DNA from: Pseudomonadota bacterium
GTDB taxonomy: Bacteria; Pseudomonadota; Gammaproteobacteria; Xanthomonadales; Rhodanobacteraceae
Length of the DNA: 12,405 nt
NCBI GenBank assembly: GCA_023412995.1
Contig: JAEZQS010000122.1
Location: forward strand, 1-12,405
Direction: 5' to 3'
In this document: piece by piece, positions 1 through 7,245 of the stretch
Position numbering within the stretch: the stretch's first letter is position 1
How the letters are laid out: each line of letters begins with the position of its first letter
Made by a program: the position numbers and the translations under genes
Notes under the pieces: model-generated
The model's input: the letters and a program-made list of their open reading frames with translations, nothing else
The model's database searches: none
What the model was told of the DNA's origin: nothing

Positions 1-683
1 GCGGGGGGGGGGGGGGCGGCCCCGCGGCGGCGGCACGCGAGGCCATCCACGCCAGCCTGCGGCGGCACCTCTCCGAAGCGCAGGGCCGCGAAGCCGAACT
101 GCAGCGGGTGGCGACGCAGCTGGTCGCGGCCGCACTCACTGCACGGTTGCCCGGCGGGGCGCGCCTTGCCGCCCTTGCAACGACGGCGCGGCGTGCCGAG
201 ATGCCGTTCCACCTCGCCATGGGCGCCGTCGATCCGGCACGCCTGCTCGACCTGTTGCAGCAGCACGGCTACCAGCGCCAGCGGACCGATTTCGCGCGGC
301 TGCCCGGGCGCCTCGCCGGCCTGCTGACCGGCGTCATCGACCTCGTGTACCTGCACGAGGGCCGCTGGTGGATCGTCGACTACAAGACCAACCACCTCGG
401 CGCGCGTCTCGCCGACTACGCGCCCGATGCACTCGCTGCGGCCGTGCGCCAGCACGATTACGACCTGCAATACGTCCTCTACACCCTCGCGCTGCACCGC
501 TGGCTGCGCAGCCGGCTCGGTAGCGGGTACGACTACGAGCGGGACATGGGCGGCGCCGTGTACCTGTTCCTGCGCGGTCTCACCCGCGACGGCCAGCACG
601 GCGTGCACCTCGATCGCGTTCCGCGCGCGCTCGTCGAGGCACTCGACGCGTTGCTCGCGCCCGCCGGCGGAGGTGGCGCGTGA
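1..683 (+). CDS. recB: RecB subunit of exodeoxyribonuclease V, C-terminal nuclease domain (5' end outside window)
   Basis: RecB is the 3'-5' helicase and sole nuclease subunit of RecBCD, which processes double-strand breaks and degrades foreign linear DNA in the cytoplasm. Only the last ~225 codons are present and the frame is open to the left edge. The visible part is the PD-(D/E)XK nuclease domain. GVIDLVYL carries the first catalytic Asp (codon 339-341). IVDYKTNHLG carries the second Asp (378-380) and the Lys (384-386), matching the D...D-x-K of E. coli RecB. It is followed by the family pattern DYDLQYVLYTLALHRWL and GGAVYLFLRG. The stop overlaps the recD start in GTGA, so the two are translationally coupled. 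The extreme left edge (3-16) is a run of 14 G, read as glycines in this frame, and may be an assembly artefact. The family call is secure; the first ~20 codons are doubtful. Confidence 0.95.
   Translation, partial: GGGGGGPAAAAREAIHASLRRHLSEAQGREAELQRVATQLVAAALTARLPGGARLAALATTARRAEMPFHLAMGAVDPARLLDLLQQHGYQRQRTDFARLPGRLAGLLTGVIDLVYLHEGRWWIVDYKTNHLGARLADYAPDALAAAVRQHDYDLQYVLYTLALHRWLRSRLGSGYDYERDMGGAVYLFLRGLTRDGQHGVHLDRVPRALVEALDALLAPAGGGGA
669..674 (+). promoter_or_regulatory. Ribosome binding site of recD inside the recB end
   Basis: GGAGGT lies inside the last recB codons, 5 nt before a GTG that overlaps the recB TGA by GTGA. The strong Shine-Dalgarno sequence decides the GTG start for recD and indicates coupled translation of the two RecBCD subunits. 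Confidence 0.75.
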
Positions 684-2488
684 GCGGCCAGCTGCTGGCG
701 CAACTGCAGCGGAGCGGCGCATTGCGCGCGGTCGACGTCGAGTTCGGCCGGTTGCTCGCCCGGCTGGATCCCGCCGGTGGCGACACGCTGTCGCTGGTCG
801 CGGCTGCCGCGAGCCAGGCCATCGCGCAAGGCCACAGCTGCCTGCCGCTGCAGGCGCTGCCGGACCTGCTGGCAGGCGCGTCCGCCGGCACGGTCGCCTG
901 CACCCTTCCCGACGGCGACGTGCTGCGCGCCGTGCTGGATGCCTCGCCACTGGCAGGTCGCCTGGAGGACCCCGCCAACACGCCCCTGGTCTGGTCGGAC
1001 GGGCGCGTGTGGCTGCGCCGCTATGCCGCCTACGAGCACCTCGTGGCGGATTCGCTGCGGACGCGGGCGCACGCGCTTCGTGTGCTGCCCGATGCCACCG
1101 CCCTGCGCGGCCGCCTCGCGCGCTGGTTCACGCCGGGCGATGACATCGACTGGCAGGCGGTGGCCGTCGCGCTGGGGCTGCGGTCGCACCTTGCCATCAT
1201 CAGCGGCGGCCCGGGCACCGGCAAGACCACCAGCGTGCTGTGGCTGCTCGCGGCGCTGCTGGAAGAGGCGCAGGCAAGCGGCCAGCCGCTGCCGCGCATC
1301 CGACTCGCCGCGCCGACCGGCAAGGCCGCCGCGCGGCTGGGCGAATCCCTGCGGGCCGGCAAGGCGACACTGGATTGCGATGCCCGCCTGCTGGCCGCCA
1401 TCCACGAGGACGAGGCGTCCACCCTGCACCGGCTGCTCGGGTATCACCCGCAGCGGGGCTTCCGCCACCACCGCGAGCGCCCGGTGGCGGCCGATGTGGT
1501 CGTCGTGGACGAGGCCTCGATGGTGGACCTGCCGCTGATGGCGCACCTGCTCGATGCGCTCGCGCCCGCAACCTCGCTCATCCTGCTGGGCGACGTCGGC
1601 CAGCTCGCCTCGGTGGAAGCCGGCCACGTGCTGGCCTCGATCGGGCCGCGCGAAGGCAGCGCCAACACCTACTACGGCGCAGCGGCAGGCTACCTCGAGG
1701 GAGTGACAGGCCACGTCCTTCCGCGCGCCGCCGCACCCGAGGCCGCGCTCGCCGACTGCTTCGTCGAACTGCGCCGGCGCCACCGCTTCGGCGGCGGCAT
1801 CGGCGAACTGGCGCAGGCAATCCGCGCCGGCGATGCGGAGGCGGCCTTGCGCGTGTTGCACGACGGACGTGCCGATGTCGCACAGGCAGCGGCCGATGCG
1901 GCCGCGCTGGCACGCCTGCGCGAGGGCGCGGCGAGCGCACAGCTGCACGCACTGGCGGACTGCGCCTCGCCCGACGAGGCACTGGCGCTGTCGCTTCGCT
2001 ATCGCGTTCTCACGGCCCTGCGCGAGGGGCCTTCCGGCTGCGTCGCGATCAATCGGGCGCTCGAACAGGGGCGGTGCGATTCCTCCGGCTGGTATCACGG
2101 ACGGCTGGTAATGGTCACCGCCAACGACTACCGCCACGGGCTTTTCAATGGCGACGTCGGCGTGGCGTGGCGCGAACCGGGAGGGCGGTTGCAGGTGTGG
2201 TTCGCGGGGGACGGCGGCGCACTGCGCGCGTTCTCGCCCTACACGCTGCCCGCGCACGAAAGCGCGCTGGCGATGACGGTGCACAAGAGCCAGGGTTCGG
2301 AATTCGACGAGGTGGCGGTGGTGCTGCCGGAGACCGCCAGCCGCGTGCTCGGCCGCGAACTGCTCTACACCGCCATCACCCGCGCCCGCCGGCGCGTGGT
2401 CGTGCATGGCGGCGATGCCGTCGTGCGGGCCGCGATCGAGCGGCCGATCGAACGCTGGAGCGGCCTGCCCGATCTCCTGCGCGCGTGA
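680..2488 (+). CDS. recD: RecD subunit of exodeoxyribonuclease V (5'-3' helicase)
   Basis: RecD is the fast 5'-3' motor of RecBCD and regulates RecB nuclease and RecA loading. At 602 aa it matches the family length (E. coli 608). SF1B helicase motifs appear in order. Walker A GGPGTGKTT is at 176-184, with motif Ia APTGKAAARL at 211-220. Walker B VVVVDEAS is at 273-280, with D277 and E278 expected to bind Mg-ATP. Motif III is at 304-312, then TVHKSQGSEFDEV at 533-545 and YTAITRARR with the arginine-finger region at 563-571. The N-terminal ~150 residues are the RecB-contacting domain. The GTG start is set by GGAGG at 669-673 and the GTGA overlap with recB. One oddity is motif III, which reads GDVGQLASV where relatives usually have GDxDQLASV. 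A 90-bp gap follows before the next gene, so the recBCD unit probably ends here. Confidence 0.96.
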   Translation: MSGQLLAQLQRSGALRAVDVEFGRLLARLDPAGGDTLSLVAAAASQAIAQGHSCLPLQALPDLLAGASAGTVACTLPDGDVLRAVLDASPLAGRLEDPANTPLVWSDGRVWLRRYAAYEHLVADSLRTRAHALRVLPDATALRGRLARWFTPGDDIDWQAVAVALGLRSHLAIISGGPGTGKTTSVLWLLAALLEEAQASGQPLPRIRLAAPTGKAAARLGESLRAGKATLDCDARLLAAIHEDEASTLHRLLGYHPQRGFRHHRERPVAADVVVVDEASMVDLPLMAHLLDALAPATSLILLGDVGQLASVEAGHVLASIGPREGSANTYYGAAAGYLEGVTGHVLPRAAAPEAALADCFVELRRRHRFGGGIGELAQAIRAGDAEAALRVLHDGRADVAQAAADAAALARLREGAASAQLHALADCASPDEALALSLRYRVLTALREGPSGCVAINRALEQGRCDSSGWYHGRLVMVTANDYRHGLFNGDVGVAWREPGGRLQVWFAGDGGALRAFSPYTLPAHESALAMTVHKSQGSEFDEVAVVLPETASRVLGRELLYTAITRARRRVVVHGGDAVVRAAIERPIERWSGLPDLLRA

Positions 2489-2523
2489 TCCGCGCGAGGC
2501 GCAGGACCGCCCGCGCGCACGGC

Positions 2524-2551
2524 TTGATAACCGCTGCATCGACGCCATACC
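2524..2551 (+). promoter_or_regulatory. Possible weak promoter for the GST gene
   Basis: TTGATA (2524-2529, 5 of 6 to the sigma70 -35) is followed after 16 nt by CATACC (2546-2551, 3 of 6 to the -10). It lies in the only sizeable gap between recD and the GST gene, but the -10 is poor. The assignment is inference only. Confidence 0.25.
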
Positions 2552-2578
2552 CGTGCGGGCGGGGCAACAGGAGAAACC

Positions 2579-3280
2579 ATGATCGATTTCTATTACTGGC
2601 CCACACCCAATGGCCACAAGGTCACCCTGTTCCTCGAGGAAGCCGGGCTTCCCTACACGATCAAGCCGGTGGACATCGGCAAGGGCGCGCAATTCGAGCC
2701 GGCGTTCCTCGCGATCTCGCCCAACAACAAGATGCCGGCCATCGTCGACCACGCACCGGCCGACAGCGGCGCGCCGATCAGCGTGTTCGAATCCGGTGCC
2801 ATCCTCTGGTACCTCGCCGAAAAAACCGGCCGCTTCCTGCCCGCCGACGTGCGCGGACGCACCATGGTGAGCGAATGGCTGTTCTGGCAGATGGGCGGAC
2901 TTGGGCCGATGACCGGCCAGTACGGCCATTTCACGGTGTACGCGCCGGAGCGCATCCCCTATGCGGTCGAGCGTTACACCAGGGAAAGCGAGCGCCTGCT
3001 TGGCGTGCTCGACCAGCGACTGGCCGGCCGTGCGTTCATTGCCGGGGATGCGTACACGATAGCCGACATGGCCGCATTCCCCTGGATCAACCCCTACACG
3101 AAGCAGCCCCTGGACCTCCAGCCCTTTGCCGAGGTGCGGCGCTGGCACGCCGCCATTGCCGCGCGTCCCGCGACGCAGAGGGCCTACGCACGAGGCCCGG
3201 AGGTGAATCCCTCGGCCGGCCAGCCGATGGGTGAGGAGGAGAAGCGGATCCTGTTCGGCCAGGGCGCGCGCAAGGCCTGA
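2579..3280 (+). CDS. yfcG: Nu-class glutathione S-transferase, YfcG-type disulfide-bond oxidoreductase
   Basis: This is a cytosolic GST of the Ure2p-like nu class. E. coli YfcG of this class has low conventional transferase activity but strong glutathione-disulfide reductase activity. The protein is 233 aa. The thioredoxin-fold N-terminus (about 1-85) has TPNGHK at 9-14, where T9 and N11 correspond to the active-site Thr and Asn of YfcG in place of a catalytic Cys or Ser. ISPNNKMPAIVDH at 46-58 holds the cis-Pro loop, and ESG at 71-73 binds the glutathione gamma-Glu. The helical C-terminal domain begins near 95 (SEWLFWQMGGLGPMTGQ). The N-terminal half is nearly colinear with E. coli YfcG. AGGAGA (2569-2574) sits 4 nt before the ATG. 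The gene stands alone between recD and the peptidase gene and may have its own promoter. The exact substrate cannot be read from sequence. Confidence 0.93.
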   Translation: MIDFYYWPTPNGHKVTLFLEEAGLPYTIKPVDIGKGAQFEPAFLAISPNNKMPAIVDHAPADSGAPISVFESGAILWYLAEKTGRFLPADVRGRTMVSEWLFWQMGGLGPMTGQYGHFTVYAPERIPYAVERYTRESERLLGVLDQRLAGRAFIAGDAYTIADMAAFPWINPYTKQPLDLQPFAEVRRWHAAIAARPATQRAYARGPEVNPSAGQPMGEEEKRILFGQGARKA

Positions 3281-3306
3281 TGGGGGCGGGCACCAGCCCG
3301 TTGCGC

Positions 3307-3335
3307 TTGGCGCCACCGGCTGCTTGGGGTTAACT
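3307..3335 (+). promoter_or_regulatory. Possible weak promoter for the DPP IV gene
   Basis: TTGGCG (3307-3312, 4 of 6) and TTAACT (3330-3335, 3 of 6) are separated by exactly 17 nt in the 81-bp gap upstream of the peptidase gene. The match is weak. TTAACT is one of few AT-rich spots nearby, which is the main support. Confidence 0.25.
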
Positions 3336-3361
3336 GCGCGATCCGCCCCGCGGAATCCGCC

Positions 3362-5614
3362 ATGCGCCGCCTGCCCCTGCTTGCCCTGCTCTTCCTTGTC
3401 CTTGCCCCGGCCGTGCATGCCGAACGCCTGACCATCGAACGCCTCTTCGCCGATCCGTCGCTGGACGGGCCGGCGCCACGCGCACTGGCGATCGCTCCGG
3501 ACGGGCGCCATGTCGGCTACCTGCGCGGGCGCGAGGACGACCAGCACCAGCTGGATCTCTGGGTGATGGACGTCGCCGCCGGAACCACGTCGCGGCTGGT
3601 CGATTCGGCTGCGTTGGCACCGGACAAGCCGCTGTCGGAAACGGAGAAGGCCCGGCGCGAGCGCGAGCGGATCGCCCAGTTCAAGGGGATCGTGTCGTGG
3701 CGCTGGGCGCCGGACGGCAAGCGCCTGCTGTTTACCCTCGGCGAGCGCCTGTGGCTCGTGGACGTCGATGGCCCCCGGCCGGTGCCGCGTGCGCTGACGC
3801 CGGCCGGCACGCAGGTGACCGACGCCAAGGTTTCGCCGAAGGGCCGTTATGTCTCCTGGGTGGGCAACCAGGACCTCCACGTCATTGCGCTGGCGGACGG
3901 GCAGGTCACGGCGCTGACGCGCGACGGCGAGGGACCCGTGCACAACGGCGAAGCCGAATTCGTGGCCCAGGAGGAAATGGATCGCACGACCGGGTACTGG
4001 TGGGCGCCGGACGATTCGGCCATCGCCTTCGAACGGTATGACGAGTCCGGCGTGGACGAGGTCGAACGCACCGAGGTGTATGCCGACCGCAGCACCACGG
4101 TGAGGCAGCGCTACCCCGCGGCCGGCCGGCCCAACGTCGCGGTGCGCCTCGGGCTGGTCGCTCCCACCGGCGGCGACATCCGCTGGATCGATCCCGGCGA
4201 GGATCGCGACATCTACCTCGCGCGCGTGGACTGGCTCCCGGATGCGCGCCGCCTGGCATTCCAGCGCGAAAGCCGCGACCAGAAGCGCCTGGAACTGGTG
4301 ATGGTCGATGCCGCCACGCTGGCGCAGGTGCCGTTGCTGGAGGAGCGTGCCGACAGCTGGATCAACCTGCACGACGACCTGCATTTCCTGAAGCACGAAG
4401 ACGCGTTCGTGTGGGCATCCAGTCGCGATGGCTGGAAGCAGCTGTACGTGTTCGGTCTCGACGGCAAGCTGCGCCGTCGCCTGACCGCGGGGCCGCATGA
4501 CGTCGACACGCTGCTCGCGATCGACGAGCGTGCGGGCACCGCCTGGTTCGATTCCAACCGCGACGACGTGTTGCAGAAGCAGGTCTACGCGACCCGGCTG
4601 GATGGCAGCACCGCCGCGCGACCCGAGCGCATCAGCCAGGGAGAGGGCTGGCACGATGCCGTGTTCGGCGACAACGCGGCCGCCTGGATCGACACGTTCT
4701 CCAGTCCCACCACGCCGCCGCAGGTTTCGCTGCGGCGCGCCGATGGCGAGCGCATCGCGTGGATCGAGCACAACGAGCTGAAACCCGGCCATCCGTGGTG
4801 GGCGTACCGCGACAGCCAGGTGCTGCCCTCGTACGGCATGCTCGAGAGCGAGGATGGCCAGGCGCTGTACTACCGCCTGTACAAGCCGCTGGGCTTCGAT
4901 CCCGCGCGGCGCTACCCGGTGTTCATGACGTACTACGGCGGCCCGGGCAGCCAGTACGTGAAGCGCAACTGGGGCAACCACGTCGAACAGGTGATGGCGC
5001 AGCGCGGCTATGTCGTGTTCGCGATGGACAACCGCGGTTCGCCCCGCCGTGGCCGGCGCTTTTCCGATGCGATCCACGGCCAGCTCGGCAAGGCCGAAGT
5101 GGCCGACCAGCTGGTCGCCGCGGCATGGCTGGCGTCACGGCCCTGGGTGGATGCCGCGCGGATCGGCCTCTTCGGCTGGAGCTACGGTGGCTACCAGACC
5201 CTGATGCTGCTGGCCAGGGGCGGCGACACCTTTGCCGCCGGCGCGGCCGTGGCGCCGGTCACCGACTGGACCCTGTACGACACGCACTACACCGAGCGCT
5301 ACCTCGGCACGCCGCAGGCAAACCCCGAGGGCTATGCGCGCTCAGGGGTGCTGCACTGGCTCGACGGCATCCGGCCGGACCGCCTGCTGCTGGTCCACGG
5401 CATGGCCGATGACAACGTGCTGTTCGCCAACTCCACCCGCCTGATGGCCGCGCTGCAGGAACGCGGCACGCCATTCCGCCTGATGGTCTATCCCGGCGCA
5501 CGCCATGGCCTTTCCACGCCCGCGCTGAAGACGCATGTCTACACGCTGATCGCCGACTGGTTCGACGAGCGGCTGGGCGGCGGGCATGTCGCCACGCCAG
5601 GGCGGAATGACTGA
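3362..5614 (+). CDS. Dipeptidyl peptidase IV, S9B family serine peptidase, exported
   Basis: The enzyme cleaves Xaa-Pro (and Xaa-Ala) dipeptides from peptide N-termini and probably works in the periplasm to process imported peptides. The 750-aa protein starts with a signal peptide: a basic MRR, a hydrophobic stretch LPLLALLFLVLAPA, and a likely cleavage after AVHA (about residue 20). A beta-propeller (DPPIV_N) fills roughly 60-500. Its paired glutamates E204-E205 in FVAQEEMDR are the substrate N-terminus anchor of the family. The C-terminal alpha/beta hydrolase (about 530-740) has GWSYGG with nucleophile S607, D683 in HGMADDNV, and H715 in ARHGLS, a complete S9 triad. The length is typical for bacterial DPP IV. 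No clear Shine-Dalgarno precedes the ATG; the start is chosen from the signal peptide. The gene appears monocistronic and converges with the UPF0149 gene. Confidence 0.94.
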   Translation: MRRLPLLALLFLVLAPAVHAERLTIERLFADPSLDGPAPRALAIAPDGRHVGYLRGREDDQHQLDLWVMDVAAGTTSRLVDSAALAPDKPLSETEKARRERERIAQFKGIVSWRWAPDGKRLLFTLGERLWLVDVDGPRPVPRALTPAGTQVTDAKVSPKGRYVSWVGNQDLHVIALADGQVTALTRDGEGPVHNGEAEFVAQEEMDRTTGYWWAPDDSAIAFERYDESGVDEVERTEVYADRSTTVRQRYPAAGRPNVAVRLGLVAPTGGDIRWIDPGEDRDIYLARVDWLPDARRLAFQRESRDQKRLELVMVDAATLAQVPLLEERADSWINLHDDLHFLKHEDAFVWASSRDGWKQLYVFGLDGKLRRRLTAGPHDVDTLLAIDERAGTAWFDSNRDDVLQKQVYATRLDGSTAARPERISQGEGWHDAVFGDNAAAWIDTFSSPTTPPQVSLRRADGERIAWIEHNELKPGHPWWAYRDSQVLPSYGMLESEDGQALYYRLYKPLGFDPARRYPVFMTYYGGPGSQYVKRNWGNHVEQVMAQRGYVVFAMDNRGSPRRGRRFSDAIHGQLGKAEVADQLVAAAWLASRPWVDAARIGLFGWSYGGYQTLMLLARGGDTFAAGAAVAPVTDWTLYDTHYTERYLGTPQANPEGYARSGVLHWLDGIRPDRLLLVHGMADDNVLFANSTRLMAALQERGTPFRLMVYPGARHGLSTPALKTHVYTLIADWFDERLGGGHVATPGRND

Positions 5615-5761
5615 GGCATCCTGGACTTCGCACGCAAGGCGAAGGAGTGAAACGCCGGGCACACCGGGCACAGGGAAGAGGTCAGGCACTCCGGCGCGCA
5701 TCGCTCCGGCGGCTTGCCGTCGAGCGCGTTCGATGATCCGCGGCTTATCGGGGCTCGCCCC
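5615..5761. other. Convergent intergenic gap with weak hairpins, no gene
   Basis: This 147-bp gap separates the converging DPP IV and UPF0149 genes. It holds a 6-bp stem CTTCGC/GCGAAG with a 7-nt loop (5626-5644) just after the DPP IV stop. GGGGC/GCCCC (5750-5761) abuts the UPF0149 stop. CTCCGGCG occurs twice as a direct repeat near 5690-5712. Neither hairpin is followed by a T run, so these are at best weak terminators. No small ORF with a ribosome site was seen. Confidence 0.35.
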
Positions 5762-6421
5762 TCAATGCACCCAGCGTCCGCCACGACGGCGCGGCGGGCG
5801 CAGGGTGCCTGCACCGGTGCCCGCGGGCTGTTCCTCGGCGCCGAGCGGGTGCTCGCGCCAGTACTCGGCAACGGCGGCGACGGCGGCGGGAATCTGCGCG
5901 AGGCAGTCGTCGTATTCGTCCTCGCCGAGCGGGGCGAACTCGGCGTCGCTTTCGAACACGCCATCATCGATGGCGAGGGCGATGATCGGCCCGAGCAGCT
6001 CCATCAGTTCGGGATCATGGCCGAGGCGTCCTTCCCAGACGGGCGCGCGCAGGTCGATCCCGCGCGAGAAACCTTCGCACCAGCCGTGCGCGGTGAAGGC
6101 CGGCGTCCCGTCATCGTCCGTCTCGATTTCGCCGAGGATCGGCTCGTAGGTACCGGTCTCCAGCTCCGGCGAGATGGCATCGTTGAGCTGCGCCAGCAGG
6201 CCGAGGACGCGTTCGCCTTCGCCGGCGTCGTCGAACGGCTGGTGCAGCACCTCCGGCAGCCATTCCTCCGGCTTCGCTGGCACCGGCCCGATCGCGAGTG
6301 CGGTGAGGAAACCGTGCACGCCGTCCAGCAGCAGGTCGTCCTCGCCCGCGTGCTCGCGCAGGTAGCGGTCGAGTTCCTCGAGGTCGGTGTCGCTCGGCGA
6401 AGCGAGCCAGTCATTGGCCAT
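5762..6421 (-). CDS. UPF0149 / YecA-YgfB family protein
   Basis: This is a family of small acidic proteins of unsettled biochemical role that is widespread in gammaproteobacteria. The start at ATG 6421 gives 219 aa, the usual domain size. The conserved N-terminal pattern is visible: DLEELDRYLREH, then LLLDGVHGFLTALAIGP and EWLPEVLH. A second conserved block is AHGWCEGFSRGIDLR, followed by a helix around LLGPIIALA. The SEC-C zinc motif found at the C-terminus of E. coli YecA is absent; the protein instead ends in a short arginine-rich tail (RPPRRRGGRWVH) after a strongly acidic body. The ATG lies inside the xthA end with an 11-nt overlap, and only weak GGAA precedes it, so translation is probably coupled to xthA. 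A longer upstream start in the same frame (6499) would run deep into xthA and is unlikely. Confidence 0.85.
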   Translation of the reverse strand: MANDWLASPSDTDLEELDRYLREHAGEDDLLLDGVHGFLTALAIGPVPAKPEEWLPEVLHQPFDDAGEGERVLGLLAQLNDAISPELETGTYEPILGEIETDDDGTPAFTAHGWCEGFSRGIDLRAPVWEGRLGHDPELMELLGPIIALAIDDGVFESDAEFAPLGEDEYDDCLAQIPAAVAAVAEYWREHPLGAEEQPAGTGAGTLRPPRRRGGRWVH

Positions 6422-7202
6422 CGGCGATTTCCAGCAGGACAGGGGTGTGGTCGGAGGCGCGCTCCCACGTGCGCGGCTCGCGGTCGATCGCGGCGGCACG
6501 ACACGCCTGGCGCAACGCCTCGCTGGCGAGGATCAGGTCGATGCGCAGGCCGAGGTTGCGCCGGAAGGCCGCCTGACGGTAGTCCCACCAGCTGTAATGG
6601 CCGCTGTCTTCGGAGAACGCGCGGAAACTGTCGAACAGGCCGAGCGCGGTGATGCGGGCGAGCGCCGCGCGTTCCGGCGTGGAGCACAGCACCCGCTCCT
6701 TCCACGCCAGCGGGTCGTGCACGTCGCGGTCGTCCGGCGCGATGTTGAAATCGCCCAGCACCACCATGCGTGGATGGCGCTGCAGTTCGGCTTCGAGGAA
6801 CGTCGCGACGCGTTCCAGCCAGGCCAGCTTGTAGGCGTATTTCTCGCTGCCGACGGACTGGCCGTTGACGACATAGAGGTTGACCACCCGCAACGCCTGC
6901 GGCGATCCCGGCTCGCCCACGGTGGCCGAAAGGATGCGCCGTTGCGGGTCCTCGTAACCGTCGATGCCGTGCACGACATCGTGCAGCGGCTGGCGCGACA
7001 GGATCGCGACGCCGTTGTAGGTCTTCTGCCCGGAAAAGGCGCAGGCGTAGCCCAGCCGCTCCAGCGCCGCGCACGGGAACTTCGCGTCCTCGAGCTTGGT
7101 TTCCTGCAGGGCGAGCACGTCCGGCCGCACCGCTTCCGTCCAGCGCTCGACGTGCGGCAGGCGCACGTTGAGCGAGTTGACGTTCCAGCTGGCGATCTTC
7201 AT
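6411..7202 (-). CDS. xthA: Exodeoxyribonuclease III (AP endonuclease)
   Basis: XthA is an Mg-dependent 3'-5' exonuclease and AP endonuclease of base-excision repair in the cytoplasm. The 263-aa protein has all family motifs: MKIASWNVNS with N7, LQETKL with metal-binding E34, LYVVNG with Y110, GDFNIAP with D151 and N153, LRIDLIL with D222, and SDHTPV with the D251/H252 pair. Length and order match E. coli XthA (268 aa). AGGAT at 7209-7213 sits 6 nt before the ATG. It lies 43 bp downstream of prlC and overlaps the UPF0149 gene by 11 nt, so the three probably form one transcription unit. If transcription starts upstream of prlC, the prlC nonsense codon could exert polarity on xthA; no separate promoter was recognised here. 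Confidence 0.96.
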   Translation of the reverse strand: MKIASWNVNSLNVRLPHVERWTEAVRPDVLALQETKLEDAKFPCAALERLGYACAFSGQKTYNGVAILSRQPLHDVVHGIDGYEDPQRRILSATVGEPGSPQALRVVNLYVVNGQSVGSEKYAYKLAWLERVATFLEAELQRHPRMVVLGDFNIAPDDRDVHDPLAWKERVLCSTPERAALARITALGLFDSFRAFSEDSGHYSWWDYRQAAFRRNLGLRIDLILASEALRQACRAAAIDREPRTWERASDHTPVLLEIADGQ

Positions 7203-7245
7203 GGGTCCATCCTAACCCGGCCGGCCACGCCTGCCCGCGCGCGGA

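Noticed and set aside
1240..3234. Plus-strand 664-codon frame overlapping recD and GST
   Set aside because: An arginine/alanine-rich frame-shifted reading of two real genes with no domain or ribosome site.
3287..3300. CGGGC-ACCA-GCCCG hairpin after the GST gene as a terminator
   Set aside because: The stem is only 5 bp with no following T run, which is common by chance at this GC content.
533..5077. Minus-strand open frame of 1514 codons across recD, GST and DPP IV
   Set aside because: It is antisense to three well-supported genes, has a low-complexity Arg/Ala/Gly-rich translation with no recognisable domain, and crosses intergenic gaps. High GC with biased third positions removes stops on the opposite strand.
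5714..6652. Plus-strand 312-codon frame opposite the UPF0149 and xthA genes
   Set aside because: It is antisense to two genes with clear family motifs, and its own translation shows no family resemblance.
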